A stretch of 64,000 bases of DNA from Cohnella terricola (GCF_007786475.1 NZ_VNJJ01000021.1:1-64000); one strand, 5' to 3'; shown: positions 1 to 7,961, numbered from the stretch's first letter. Notes: generated by a model from the letters alone, not told the origin. A program made the numbers and translations.

Positions 1-116
1 CACCCGTCCGCCGCTAAGTTATTCAGGAGCAAGCTCCTAAACAACTCCGCTCGACTTGCATGTATTAGGCACGCCGCCAGCGTTCGTCCTGAGCCAGGAT
101 CAAACTCTCCATAATA
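1..116 (-). rRNA. rrs: 16S ribosomal RNA, 5' end (partial)
   Basis: Read on the minus strand, the sequence contains the universal 16S 5' motif AGAGTTTGATCCTGGCTCAG (complement of 90-109), followed by the conserved start of helix H6 with a GGAGC-TTGC-TCC hairpin. The gene runs off the left edge, so only about the first 116 nt are present. The mature 5' end is approximate. The V1 hairpin resembles Paenibacillaceae, but this fragment is too short to fix a genus. Confidence 0.97.
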
Positions 117-180
117 GAGAGCCAGAAGGCTCAATCTGTATTGCTGGTTTCGTCTTTCGACGTTTTTGTTTCTTACGCTC

Positions 181-205
181 AATGTTCAGTTTTCAAAGAA
201 CAATC
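181..205 (-). promoter_or_regulatory. rRNA leader boxA-type antitermination element
   Basis: The minus strand carries TGTTCTTTGAAAACTGAACA about 65 nt before the mature 16S end. This matches the boxA-containing leader commonly found in front of Bacillus/Paenibacillus 16S genes, where NusB-S10 binds to support processive rRNA transcription. The match is by motif only. Confidence 0.75.
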
Positions 206-246
206 GGTGTTTCGTTTTTGTCGTCCGCGCTAACGGCGACTTTTAT

Positions 247-276
247 AATATATCACAGCTGACTAGTGTTTGGCAA
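247..276 (-). promoter_or_regulatory. rrn promoter P2 (sigma-A)
   Basis: On the minus strand, TTGCCA is followed by an 18-nt spacer and TATATT. This promoter is proximal to the 16S gene and lies downstream of a better-spaced P1, giving the tandem arrangement usual for rrn operons of Firmicutes. Confidence 0.6.
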
Positions 277-352
277 CAGGTATTTTTTGGTTACCTTGTT
301 TGCCTCGTTTTACTTCGTCCGCTACTGCCCTCGAAAAGCGGGGCGAAAGCTA

Positions 353-381
353 ATTTAACACATATTCTACGATAAGGTCAA
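353..381 (-). promoter_or_regulatory. rrn promoter P1 (sigma-A) with AT-rich upstream element
   Basis: On the minus strand, TTGACC-N17-TTAAAT is preceded by a strongly A/T-rich stretch at about 382-410 that resembles an UP element. Together with P2 this explains the roughly 295-nt gene-free interval before the 16S gene. Confidence 0.8.
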
Positions 382-410
382 GCATTTATTTTAATTTATT
401 TCGATTTTGA

Positions 411-641
411 TTAAGTTTTATTGCTTTGCGACTTTAATCCAAGAGCATAACGTGATAATTCCCGCGGCGGAGCTATGCGTGCATACATTCGAAAGATAAT
501 CTTATAGCGCCTGGAGATCGCCTCCTTCACGGAGGCGTCAAGCCGCCGATCGTTTAGATCGAACAACATTTCGTCCATTTCCTTGCGCAATAAATAATCG
601 AATTCCTTGCATTCCTTATCCGTAAACATCATTCCGAGCAT
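411..641 (-). CDS. small conserved-looking hypothetical protein, 76 aa
   Basis: I do not recognise a named family. The ATG start is preceded by a strong AGGAGG site 11 nt upstream, which supports genuine translation. The product is soluble, charged and probably mostly helical (DKECKEFDYLLRKEMDEM near the N-terminus, several Arg-rich stretches after residue 30), with no signal peptide or membrane segment. It sits between a SpoIIM-family gene and the rrn promoter region on the same strand and may be co-transcribed with the former. No terminator is visible between it and P1. Function unknown. Confidence 0.6.
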   Translation of the reverse strand: MLGMMFTDKECKEFDYLLRKEMDEMLFDLNDRRLDASVKEAISRRYKIIFRMYARIAPPRELSRYALGLKSQSNKT

Positions 642-752
642 AAAGGGGAGCCCCTCCTGTGAATAGGCAGCGTCGAGCCCCGCGTCGCCCGTTAGAGCGA
701 TTCGCCTGGCATCGTCCTACTGTTATGCTCCTTTTTTGCCTTCTTTATGTCT

Positions 753-1364
753 CTAAGATTTAGATAACCATAAAGTAATCGTACTTTCGACAGCGGCAGC
801 CAGCAACAGTAATACAACGACTACGATGAGGGCGGGCACCGCTCCCGTCGCCGTCCGCACGAACGGCTGCCAAGGCTCCTTTTTACCGAAGGCCGATCCG
901 AATATCCCTTTAATCAAGGTCATCCCAAACCGCAACCCGAACGCACAAGCTAGAAAAACCGCCGTCAATTCGAATATTCCGTGCGGCAGAATCCCCTTTA
1001 CGATTAGAAGAAACATATTTTCGCCCTTGTCGGAAAGTATGGATAACATGTATCCCAGGATCATTCCATTGGAGACTAGCATCACAAGCGGCATAATTCC
1101 GGCAATAATGCCAAGTCCCATTACCATAAGGGTGCTAAAAATATTGTTCGCCGTGATCAGCAGAAATGCCGTCCATTCCGGAGTTTCGGACTTCACAATC
1201 GAATCCGAGATCGCCTTCACTCCTTTTATCTGCTGTTCCAGAAAATCCGCAGGCGCACCAGATGTACCTCCGATAACCACCCCCGCGAAAAACAGCATCG
1301 CCGAGAAAATAAAGTACGGACGAATTTCCTTCCACGTTTGCAACAGTCCCTGACGCGAGAACAT
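753..1364 (-). CDS. SpoIIM/DUF95-family integral membrane protein
   Basis: This polytopic membrane protein of about 203 residues has roughly five hydrophobic segments and the family signature ILPHGIFELTAVF around residues 127-139, typical of the stage II sporulation protein M (DUF95) superfamily. An upstream in-frame ATG exists at 1388, but a GGGGGGAA ribosome site placed 6-7 nt before the ATG at 1364 decides the start. B. subtilis SpoIIM acts with SpoIID/SpoIIP in peptidoglycan remodelling during engulfment. This copy is more like the broader DUF95 branch than B. subtilis SpoIIM, so an equivalent role is an inference. Its location next to pdaB and kbaA fits a sporulation role. Confidence 0.8.
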   Translation of the reverse strand: MFSRQGLLQTWKEIRPYFIFSAMLFFAGVVIGGTSGAPADFLEQQIKGVKAISDSIVKSETPEWTAFLLITANNIFSTLMVMGLGIIAGIMPLVMLVSNGMILGYMLSILSDKGENMFLLIVKGILPHGIFELTAVFLACAFGLRFGMTLIKGIFGSAFGKKEPWQPFVRTATGAVPALIVVVVLLLLAAAVESTITLWLSKS

Positions 1365-1450
1365 GCGGCTTTCCCCCCATTTGACCAACTATTGATCCTA
1401 GATTTTGCGTTATTTCAGTCCTATGTACGGTTTTATTAATCCCATGCGTA

Positions 1451-1569
1451 GAGATATCGGCTCCGTTCGACTCATGCACGTGCGTTACTGCGCCCGGCTA
1501 CGGGAGCCTTGTAATGAACGGGCATCGGAGATAAGGAGTCGATATCTCGGAGCCTTGATATCTCGGAGC
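1451..1569. repeat. cluster of short direct and inverted repeats upstream of pdaB
   Basis: GATATCTCGGAGC occurs twice (1541-1553 and 1557-1569) with only 3 nt between copies. A near-inverted copy, GAGATATCGGCTCCG, lies at 1451-1465, and a partial GGAGCCTTG repeat lies at 1503-1511 and 1549-1557. The cluster fills much of the 300-nt gap between the divergent SpoIIM-family gene and pdaB and touches the -35 region of the pdaB promoter. Whether it is an operator or a remnant is unknown. Confidence 0.55.
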
Positions 1570-1597
1570 ATATAAGTCTATGGGTCAAGCATACATT
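1568..1597 (+). promoter_or_regulatory. candidate sigma-E promoter of pdaB
   Basis: GCATATA, a 15-nt spacer and CATACATT closely match the B. subtilis sigma-E consensus (KMATATT, 14-15 nt, CATACAHT). The same region could also be read as a sigma-G-like GCATA-N17-CATACAT. It ends about 70 nt upstream of the pdaB start codon. Regulation is inferred from the motif. Confidence 0.6.
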
Positions 1598-1665
1598 GAT
1601 AGTATCCAAGCCTGCGGCTGTCCGGAATTCCATCAGCCGTCAAGCGTTAATCCCGGAAGGAGCCG

Positions 1666-2475
1666 ATGATTTCCATGAATCATTTTTTCGTTTTTAATGG
1701 ACGGCGCATTAAGAAAGTATTTTTTCTTACGGTCGCGGCCATTCTGTCCATTTCCGTCATCTGGGTGGAGAAAAACAATCTCAACGTGTTCGCCCCTCAC
1801 CCTCCCGCAGCCGTCTATAACGTCCCGACAGAACGCAAAGTTGTCGCCCTTACGTTCGATATCAGTTGGGGAGAGAAACGCGCGGAGCCCATTATCGATA
1901 TTCTGAAAAACAAGGACGTAAGCAACGTCACATTTTTCCTGTCTTCTCCCTGGAGCAAGGCTCATCCGGATATCGTCAAGAAAATATCGGAAGCCGGTTA
2001 TGAGATCGGAAGCCACGGTCATAAGCACGACAATTACAGCCAATATAGCGAGGAAGACATTCGTAAGCAAATTACGATCGCCGACGGTATTCTTAAAGAT
2101 ATGACCGGCAAATCGCCTAAATTGATCCGGATGCCCAATGGAGATTTCGACAAACGCGTGCTTCAAATTGCCGAAAATATGAACTATAAAGTCATCCAGT
2201 GGGATACGGACTCCTTGGACTGGAAAAATCCAGGCGTCGAGACGATCGTCGATCGTGTCGTGAACAAAGCCCATCCCGGGGACATTATCCTGCTGCACGC
2301 GAGTGATTCCTGCAAGCAGACGCACGAAGCTCTTCCGATCATCATCGATCAATTGCGTGCCAAAGGTTTCGAATTCGCTACCGTCTCCCAACTGATCAGC
2401 CAAACTGAAACCCAAGGCAAAACCGTTCAGGACCGTTCCGCTTGGAACGAGCTAGCTTCGCCTTATTTCACTTAG
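1666..2475 (+). CDS. pdaB: PdaB, sporulation polysaccharide deacetylase
   Basis: This is a NodB-type polysaccharide deacetylase of the PdaB family, needed in Bacillus to maintain spores after late sporulation. The N-terminal segment (residues about 18-35) is a membrane anchor. The catalytic domain shows TFDISWG with D65, the metal-binding SHGHKH (H117, H121), RMPNGD around R155-G159, and a C-terminal LLHASDS with H211. The 269-aa length is normal. AAGGAG precedes the ATG. The gene converges on kbaA, with the two reading frames overlapping 8 nt tail to tail. The neighbours kbaA, gerD, salA and cwlD are the same as in B. subtilis. Confidence 0.95.
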   Translation: MISMNHFFVFNGRRIKKVFFLTVAAILSISVIWVEKNNLNVFAPHPPAAVYNVPTERKVVALTFDISWGEKRAEPIIDILKNKDVSNVTFFLSSPWSKAHPDIVKKISEAGYEIGSHGHKHDNYSQYSEEDIRKQITIADGILKDMTGKSPKLIRMPNGDFDKRVLQIAENMNYKVIQWDTDSLDWKNPGVETIVDRVVNKAHPGDIILLHASDSCKQTHEALPIIIDQLRAKGFEFATVSQLISQTETQGKTVQDRSAWNELASPYFT

Positions 2476-3082
2476 CAGCCGCCGGGGCTGCTTGAGCACC
2501 TGCAGGTTTGCCTAATATTTTGTGCAATTGCATGATCTGATAAGCGTTGCAGATATATAATGGCACCATTTGATACATCAAAGACGAGATGTCTCCGGTT
2601 CTGAACACCGGGATCGATTCCATGACTGTGATCGCCACCATGAAGAAAATCGTCGGAATCCAAGCTCCGGCGGAAGTTTGACTAACCTTCAGCCAGGCGA
2701 CCAGAACCGAGGCAGCGAGCAGCGCGAGCGGTACCAGCCAGAATGTAACCGCCGGAAAATTCGTGTCATACGTCCAATAGGCGATTTCCACCAGAACGAA
2801 CAACGCTAGAAAACCCTGTATGGCTACCCAGGAATACGGACGCTTGAAAATGCTTCTTGCTATGTAGTTCAGCATCAGATAGGCGAAAAAGCCCATATGA
2901 GCAAAAGCGCCGAACGTCATTCCGATTAAAGCCATCATTAAGACGTAAGATAACCAACCGCTTGCCTCCACATTGCGGAAATCGGGGTTGAACAATTGAA
3001 TACATACGCTGCCGATTACGGTTACGATGGCTCCGATCAAGATCGTTGTACCGAATAATTTCATCCATTTACGTAAATTCAA
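2468..3082 (-). CDS. kbaA: KbaA, KinB signalling pathway activation protein
   Basis: This hydrophobic protein of 204 aa with about six predicted membrane segments is positioned exactly where kbaA lies in Bacillus (between gerD and pdaB). In B. subtilis KbaA is needed for the KinB input to the sporulation phosphorelay. The start codon is TTG, chosen because AGGAGG lies 9 nt upstream. Its stop codon lies inside the pdaB stop region on the opposite strand. The tail after about residue 193 is Ala/Pro-rich. The assignment rests on synteny and the overall membrane pattern. Confidence 0.9.
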   Translation of the reverse strand: MNLRKWMKLFGTTILIGAIVTVIGSVCIQLFNPDFRNVEASGWLSYVLMMALIGMTFGAFAHMGFFAYLMLNYIARSIFKRPYSWVAIQGFLALFVLVEIAYWTYDTNFPAVTFWLVPLALLAASVLVAWLKVSQTSAGAWIPTIFFMVAITVMESIPVFRTGDISSLMYQMVPLYICNAYQIMQLHKILGKPAGAQAAPAAAK

Positions 3083-3151
3083 ATCCAGAAACCTCCTCTA
3101 AGTCGTCAAAACCATTTTACCATGAACAACATAAAAAGCCATGAATAACTC

Positions 3152-3182
3152 CTTATATTCACTAGCCTGTCGAAGCATACTA
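3152..3182 (+). promoter_or_regulatory. candidate sigma-G promoter of gerD
   Basis: CATACTA, a perfect sigma-G type -10, is preceded by an 18-nt spacer and CTTATA, which shares the ATA part of the TGAATA -35 consensus. It ends 34 nt before the gerD start codon. In Bacillus gerD is expressed in the forespore under sigma-G, in line with this motif. Confidence 0.6.
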
Positions 3183-3216
3183 CAGCCATTACCCTATAGA
3201 AAGGGAGCTGGTCGGT

Positions 3217-3900
3217 ATGCGGTCCCGATTATTGTTCGGGAGTTTATTAGGAGCGTCCCTTCTGCTCTCGTCGTGCGGACAAGAGTCCGGAGGCAGCAGC
3301 GGCGGGCAGATGAGTTATAAAGATGTCAAATCCATGGTGATCGACATTCTCGGCTCGGAGGAAGCCCAGAAAGCGATGGAGAAAGCCTCCAATGCCCAGT
3401 ATGGCGAAAGCACGCTGCAGATGAAGAGCATGACCCCTTCGGATCAAGCGCAAGTCAGACTCGCCGTGAAAGACGTTCTTACGGCGCCGGAATATTCATC
3501 GGTGCTCCAGAAGATCATGTCGGACCCGAAATTCGCCGGGGAATTCGCCAAAGCGGTGAGCAAGGATAACAAACAAATTCATAAAGATCTTATGAAAGAT
3601 CCGGCTTATCAAAAGGAACTCGTCGATGTATTCAAAACACCTGAATTAACCAAAGTCATTACCGATTCATTGAAAAACCCCGACGTTCGCAAAGTGATCA
3701 TGAACTCGGTCACCGAGCAGATGCAGAATCCGATCTTCAAACTCGAAATCATGAAGCTTCTTCAGAGCGCGGTTAAGGAAGAACTAACTCCGAAATCGGA
3801 AAAAGGCGGAAAAGGCGGGGAGGGCGAGGGCGAAGGCGGAGAAGGCGGTGGTGGAGAAGGCGGCGGTCAAGGCGGTGGCGGTGGAGGCGGTGGCAGTTAA
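3217..3900 (+). CDS. gerD: GerD, spore germination lipoprotein
   Basis: This is a lipoprotein with signal peptide and lipobox LLSSC (Cys20), followed by a Gly/Ser linker and a helical domain (about residues 30-190) containing repeated DPxFxxEF/DPAYQKEL-type segments. GerD scaffolds nutrient germinant receptors into the germinosome in the spore inner membrane. The 227-aa length is somewhat longer than in Bacillus. The last 32 or so residues are an unusual low-complexity Gly/Glu run that becomes almost pure Gly. The gene is divergent from kbaA, with a sigma-G-like promoter and a bidirectional terminator shared with salA. Confidence 0.95.
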   Translation: MRSRLLFGSLLGASLLLSSCGQESGGSSGGQMSYKDVKSMVIDILGSEEAQKAMEKASNAQYGESTLQMKSMTPSDQAQVRLAVKDVLTAPEYSSVLQKIMSDPKFAGEFAKAVSKDNKQIHKDLMKDPAYQKELVDVFKTPELTKVITDSLKNPDVRKVIMNSVTEQMQNPIFKLEIMKLLQSAVKEELTPKSEKGGKGGEGEGEGGEGGGGEGGGQGGGGGGGGS

Positions 3901-3913
3901 CACCGTCTTTCGT

Positions 3914-3953
3914 AAAAAAACGGTTGAACGGAGTAATCCCGTTCAACCGTTTC
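3914..3953. terminator. bidirectional terminator between gerD and salA
   Basis: A 13-bp perfect stem (AACGGTTGAACGG at 3919-3931 with its complement at 3939-3951) has A-rich sequence on the left and T-rich sequence on the right, so it can stop both gerD (plus) and the salA transcript (minus). Confidence 0.85.
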
Positions 3954-3954
3954 T

Positions 3955-5088
3955 TTATTTGCCGCAGCGTTCGATTACGGATTGCGCAAGCACTAAATAT
4001 TCTTTCCCGATATCGGAATCCGCCTTGTACACCGATGGCGAGAAATCCGGTTCCGACGGATGATTGTCCGGGGCGCCAAGCGGGAATTGCGCGAGCAATT
4101 CGGTATTAAGCGTCTCGGCAAGCTTGCCCCCACCGCCGCGTCCGAATACGTATTCGCGATTTCCCGTTTCTTTGCTCTCGAAGTAGGACATGTTCTCGAC
4201 GACGCCGATAATCTGGTGATTCGTCTTGATCGCCATCGCTCCCGCGCGCGCTGCAACGAAGGCAGCCGTGGCGTGCGGCGTAGTGACAATAATCTCCTTG
4301 CTCTGCGGAATCATCTGATGGATGTCGAGTGCGACGTCGCCCGTTCCCGGCGGGAGATCAAGCAGTAAATAATCGAGCTCGCCCCAATCGATCTCCGCGA
4401 AGAAATTGCGAAGCATTTTGCCAAGCATCGGCCCTCGCCATACGATCGGACTGTTGTCCTCGACGAAAAAGCCCATGGACATGACTTTAACCCCTAAACG
4501 CTCGATCGGTTTGATTTTATCCCCGACCTGCTCCGGCCTCTCCTCGATTCCCATCATATCCGGGACGCTGAAGCCGTATATATCGCTGTCGATCAATCCG
4601 ACGCGCTTGCCCTTCCTGGCGAGCGCTACCGCTAGGTTGACGGTTACGGTCGATTTGCCGACGCCGCCTTTGCCGCTGGCGATGGCGATGAATTCCACTC
4701 CGTTATCCGGATGCAGAATCGTATCCTGTTCCAGACCGGCTCCATGGCCTCTGACCGGCGCTTCCTTCGGCTTCTCGGCCGATTTGCCCGATGCTCCGGA
4801 TAGTTTGGCCGATACCTCGGACAACTCGTGCTCGTTCATGGCGCGAATGCGCAGATTCGGCACGGATACGGCTAGGCCGGACAGGGCCTGCGCGATAACT
4901 CTCTCCACTTCGGAGGATTGGCCGATGCTGTCCGGATGAAGCACGACGGACATCGATACGGACGATTCCCGGATCATCATATCGCGAACCAGACCGAGGT
5001 CGGTCAGGCTTTGTTTAAGCGTTGGTTCCTTCACGGGCTGAAGAGCCTCTAGTACGTTTTCCTTGGTGACCACGATTACGACCCCCAT
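3955..5088 (-). CDS. salA: SalA, Mrp/NBP35-family P-loop ATPase
   Basis: This MinD/Mrp-type ATPase has an N-terminal DUF59-like domain (about 1-100), a Pro/Lys-rich linker, and a P-loop domain starting at the deviant Walker A GKGGVGKST (139-147), then DSDIYGFSVPDMMG and DLPPGTGDVALD. The CxxC expected in iron-sulfur carriers is absent in the C-terminal part (MSYFESKETG instead), which fits the SalA branch. In B. subtilis SalA represses scoC and thereby raises protease production. The 377-aa ATG start is used here. A GTG five codons in has a better GGGGG ribosome site and is a real alternative. It is likely co-transcribed behind cwlD. Confidence 0.9.
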   Translation of the reverse strand: MGVVIVVTKENVLEALQPVKEPTLKQSLTDLGLVRDMMIRESSVSMSVVLHPDSIGQSSEVERVIAQALSGLAVSVPNLRIRAMNEHELSEVSAKLSGASGKSAEKPKEAPVRGHGAGLEQDTILHPDNGVEFIAIASGKGGVGKSTVTVNLAVALARKGKRVGLIDSDIYGFSVPDMMGIEERPEQVGDKIKPIERLGVKVMSMGFFVEDNSPIVWRGPMLGKMLRNFFAEIDWGELDYLLLDLPPGTGDVALDIHQMIPQSKEIIVTTPHATAAFVAARAGAMAIKTNHQIIGVVENMSYFESKETGNREYVFGRGGGGKLAETLNTELLAQFPLGAPDNHPSEPDFSPSVYKADSDIGKEYLVLAQSVIERCGK

Positions 5089-5109
5089 TTGATGTTCACA
5101 TCCAACCTA

Positions 5110-5904
5110 TTATAACACAGGCTTATCCGATTGACCGGAAGCAAACTTAAGAATTCCACGATAGATGGATGCGGCGACTTTCCGCTGATATTCTTCGTCC
5201 GCAAGCAAATTCGCTTCCTTCGGGTGCGATAGAAAACCGACTTCAATTAATGCGGTTGGCATCTTTAATGTTTTGAGTAGATAAACAGTGTCTGCCTTCT
5301 GGGCAATCCGCTCCGTATTCCCGAGCATACTGCGAAGCTCGGACTGAATATCAGTCGCCAAGCGCTTGCCTTCGGCATTTTCGGTGGAGTAGAACGTTTG
5401 AGCTCCCGACCAACGCGGGGACGGAATGCTGTTCATATGGATGCTGATTGCCAGATCCGCCCGCTGATTGCTGACTTGATCGGCTCTTTTCAACAAATCC
5501 TCCGTCTTGCGCCGCGCATACCCCTTCGTTTCCGGAAGAGCCAGGTCGTAATCCCCTTCACGCGTCAGCAACACGATCGCGCCTGACTGCTGCAGGTAAT
5601 CTCTTAGATAAAGCACGATCGCAAGATTCAAATCCTTCTCAATTACTCCGCTGCGACTTACCGCGCCCCCGTCCGCTCCGCCGTGCCCGGCATCGAGCGC
5701 GATCACCTTGCCGGATAACGGAAGTGTCCAATGCGTCCATGTCCTCGAAGACGGAATCTCGTTCAGAAATATGACGGCGGTAAACAAAATAAGGCATGCT
5801 ACGATTCCGATTCTGATCATCGCTTGCCGGGTCATCCATATGACCATGCGTTTTCGTCCGATCAATCGCCCTCGCCATTGATTGCGCTGTCCATGTTTAA
5901 ACAA
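5110..5904 (-). CDS. cwlD: CwlD, N-acetylmuramoyl-L-alanine amidase for spore cortex
   Basis: This amidase_3 protein has an N-terminal membrane anchor (residues 31-47). The zinc ligands H74 (LDAGHGG), E89 and H156 (SIHMNS) and the catalytic E221 (ALIEVGFLS) are all present. CwlD works with PdaA to create muramic-delta-lactam in the spore cortex, the mark recognised by germination lytic enzymes. The start is TTG, supported by GAGGTGG 7 nt upstream. A 20-nt gap separates it from salA, suggesting one transcript. Confidence 0.95.
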   Translation of the reverse strand: MFKHGQRNQWRGRLIGRKRMVIWMTRQAMIRIGIVACLILFTAVIFLNEIPSSRTWTHWTLPLSGKVIALDAGHGGADGGAVSRSGVIEKDLNLAIVLYLRDYLQQSGAIVLLTREGDYDLALPETKGYARRKTEDLLKRADQVSNQRADLAISIHMNSIPSPRWSGAQTFYSTENAEGKRLATDIQSELRSMLGNTERIAQKADTVYLLKTLKMPTALIEVGFLSHPKEANLLADEEYQRKVAASIYRGILKFASGQSDKPVL

Positions 5905-5967
5905 TAAAATCCACCTCGCCCCGGGAAAACTCCCTACATCATATGGGACAAGGTGGACTTTTATGAT

Positions 5968-7146
5968 TTAGATCGAATAAGATTTGCTGGCTTCCGCCAT
6001 TCCTTCGATCAAGATCGACGCAACTTCAGGCCGCGAAAATTCGGGAGGCGGGCAAATTCCGTCGCGAAGCAACGCGCGTACTTTCGTTCCTGACAGAGTC
6101 AGATGATCTTCTTTGCTATGCGGGCATGTTTTGCTCGAGGCCATATTTCCGCATTTAGTGCAGAAGAAGCTGTGCTCGAAATAAAGAGGTGTAATCCCCA
6201 ATTCTTCCGGAGCGAACGACTTCAGCAGATCCTGCGCTTCGTACGTACCATAATAATCGCCGACGCCGGCATGGTCTCGGCCGACGATGAAATGCGTGCA
6301 GCCGTAGTTTTTGCGTACGATTGCATGGAAGATCGCCTCCCGAGGACCCGCATAACGCATGGCCGCCGGAAACACGCCCAAGAATACGCGGTCTTGCGGG
6401 TAATAGTTTTCCAGCAACGCCAAGTAGCTCTTCATCCGGACGTTCGCCGGCACGTCGTCGGATTTAGTCTCGCCTACGAGCGGATTGAGGAACAATCCGT
6501 CCACGATCTCCATGGCCGCTTTCTGGATATATTCATGCGCCCTGTGCACAGGATTGCGGGTTTGGAATCCGACGACCGTTTTCCAGCCCTTCTCCGCGAA
6601 CAGGCGCCGAGTTTCCGTAGGGTCAAAATAAAACTCATTGAATTTCTCCGGTACCGGACGGTTCAGCACTTGAATGGCTCCCCCGACGTAAGTATCCGGA
6701 CGGTCGAACAACTTCACGACGCCAGGGTGCTCCAGATCGTCTGTTTTGAACACCTGTACAGCCTCGTGGCGCTTATCCGCCTTATAAATGCTCTCAATGT
6801 CGATCACGCCGTAGATGACGCCGTCTTGCTCGCCAACGAGCGCGGCCTTCTGACCGACCGTTAGTTGACGCGCTTGATCATCCGTTACGGCCAGCGTAAT
6901 CGGAATGCTCCAGATCACTCCGCTTGTCAGACGAGTATTGTTGACAACAGATAAATAATCATTTTCGTTCATAAACCCGGTGAGCGGGCTGAAAGCGCCT
7001 ACTCCGATAAGATCCAAATCGGATATCGTCCATGCATTGACAGGGATGGACACCCATTCGGCAGCTTGGGATAACAGTGCTTCGCGCTCTTGTCCCTCGA
7101 CAATCCGGTTAATCAGTGTTCCGCCATGCGGTAAAATTGCGCTCAT
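5968..7146 (-). CDS. sat: sulfate adenylyltransferase (ATP sulfurylase)
   Basis: This makes adenosine 5'-phosphosulfate (APS) from sulfate and ATP, the first step of assimilatory sulfate reduction. The nucleotide-binding motifs [11 protein letters not shown] (about 195-205) and GRDHAGVG (289-296) are intact, and two Cys pairs near residues 330-347 resemble the zinc site of Bacillus-type Sat. At 392 aa it is the stand-alone bacterial form without an APS-kinase domain. GGAG lies 9 nt before the ATG. It is the second gene of a two-gene unit behind cysH. Confidence 0.97.
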   Translation of the reverse strand: MSAILPHGGTLINRIVEGQEREALLSQAAEWVSIPVNAWTISDLDLIGVGAFSPLTGFMNENDYLSVVNNTRLTSGVIWSIPITLAVTDDQARQLTVGQKAALVGEQDGVIYGVIDIESIYKADKRHEAVQVFKTDDLEHPGVVKLFDRPDTYVGGAIQVLNRPVPEKFNEFYFDPTETRRLFAEKGWKTVVGFQTRNPVHRAHEYIQKAAMEIVDGLFLNPLVGETKSDDVPANVRMKSYLALLENYYPQDRVFLGVFPAAMRYAGPREAIFHAIVRKNYGCTHFIVGRDHAGVGDYYGTYEAQDLLKSFAPEELGITPLYFEHSFFCTKCGNMASSKTCPHSKEDHLTLSGTKVRALLRDGICPPPEFSRPEVASILIEGMAEASKSYSI

Positions 7147-7191
7147 GATCTGAGTAGCTCCTTTTTCGCTGTATATATCCCGTTCCCGAAA

Positions 7192-7884
7192 TTATTTATG
7201 CAGTCCGCATTCTGTCTTCTCGTTGCCTGCCCAGCGTCCCGAACGAGGATCTTCGCCCGGCATAACCTTCTTCGTGCAATATTCGCAGCCGATGCTCGGA
7301 TAATTCTGATCGTGAAGCGGATTGTAGATGATATCGTTGGCTCGAATATAATTCCAGACATCTTCAGATGTCCAAGCAGCCAGTGGATTAAACTTCACAA
7401 GGCCGAACTTCGTGTCGTATTCCACTTTCTTCGCGTTCGCGCGAGTCGGCGCCTGATCGCGGCGAATGCCGGTAATCCAAGCCTCGTACTGGGATAGAAT
7501 GCGCGTAAGCGGCTCGACTTTGCGCAGATTACAACAGGCGGTAGGGTCGCTCTTCCACAGTTCCGGCCCATGCTCTGCCTCTTGCTGCTCTGGGGTTAAC
7601 TTCGATTTGACTTCGACGAACTTCATGTTGTATCTCTCTGCCATACGATCGCGCGTTTCGTACGTTTCTTTGAAGTGGAAATCCGTGTCCAGGTAGAAAA
7701 TGTCGGTAGATGGGCTGATTTTCTGAATCATGTCCACGAGTACGACGTCTTCCGCTCCGAAACTGCACGCGAACGTAATGTTCGGGAACGTCTCGATCGC
7801 CCAAGCAATGACCGTTTCGGGCGAAGCGTTCTCGAATTCCTCCGCTTTCGCGCGAATCAGGTTTTCCTTCTCGATTAAGTTCAT
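7192..7884 (-). CDS. cysH: phosphoadenylyl/adenylyl-sulfate reductase
   Basis: This thioredoxin-dependent reductase reduces activated sulfate to sulfite. The two Cys pairs C117-C118 and C200-x2-C203 bind a [4Fe-4S] cluster and mark the APS-reductase-type subgroup. The catalytic Cys226 is in the C-terminal ECGLHK. With sat immediately downstream and no APS kinase gene in the window, direct APS reduction is the likely route, though Bacillus-type enzymes accept APS and PAPS. GGAGGGTG precedes the ATG and a strong sigma-A promoter lies upstream. Sulfite reductase and sulfate permease genes are not in this window. Confidence 0.95.
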   Translation of the reverse strand: MNLIEKENLIRAKAEEFENASPETVIAWAIETFPNITFACSFGAEDVVLVDMIQKISPSTDIFYLDTDFHFKETYETRDRMAERYNMKFVEVKSKLTPEQQEAEHGPELWKSDPTACCNLRKVEPLTRILSQYEAWITGIRRDQAPTRANAKKVEYDTKFGLVKFNPLAAWTSEDVWNYIRANDIIYNPLHDQNYPSIGCEYCTKKVMPGEDPRSGRWAGNEKTECGLHK

Positions 7885-7932
7885 GACAACACCCTCCGCT
7901 TAAACCCTAGTATTTAAGTATGAATACACCAT

Positions 7933-7961
7933 ATTATACGCTCATAGACGTAATAGTTCAA
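7933..7961 (-). promoter_or_regulatory. sigma-A promoter of cysH-sat
   Basis: TTGAAC-N17-TATAAT lies on the minus strand about 50 nt before the cysH start. Control by a sulfur regulator such as CymR or CysL is possible, but I see no recognisable operator or riboswitch here. Confidence 0.8.

Noticed and set aside
1135-1479. 114-codon ORF overlapping the SpoIIM-family gene in another frame
   Set aside because: It lies out of frame inside a clear membrane-protein gene and has no ribosome site.
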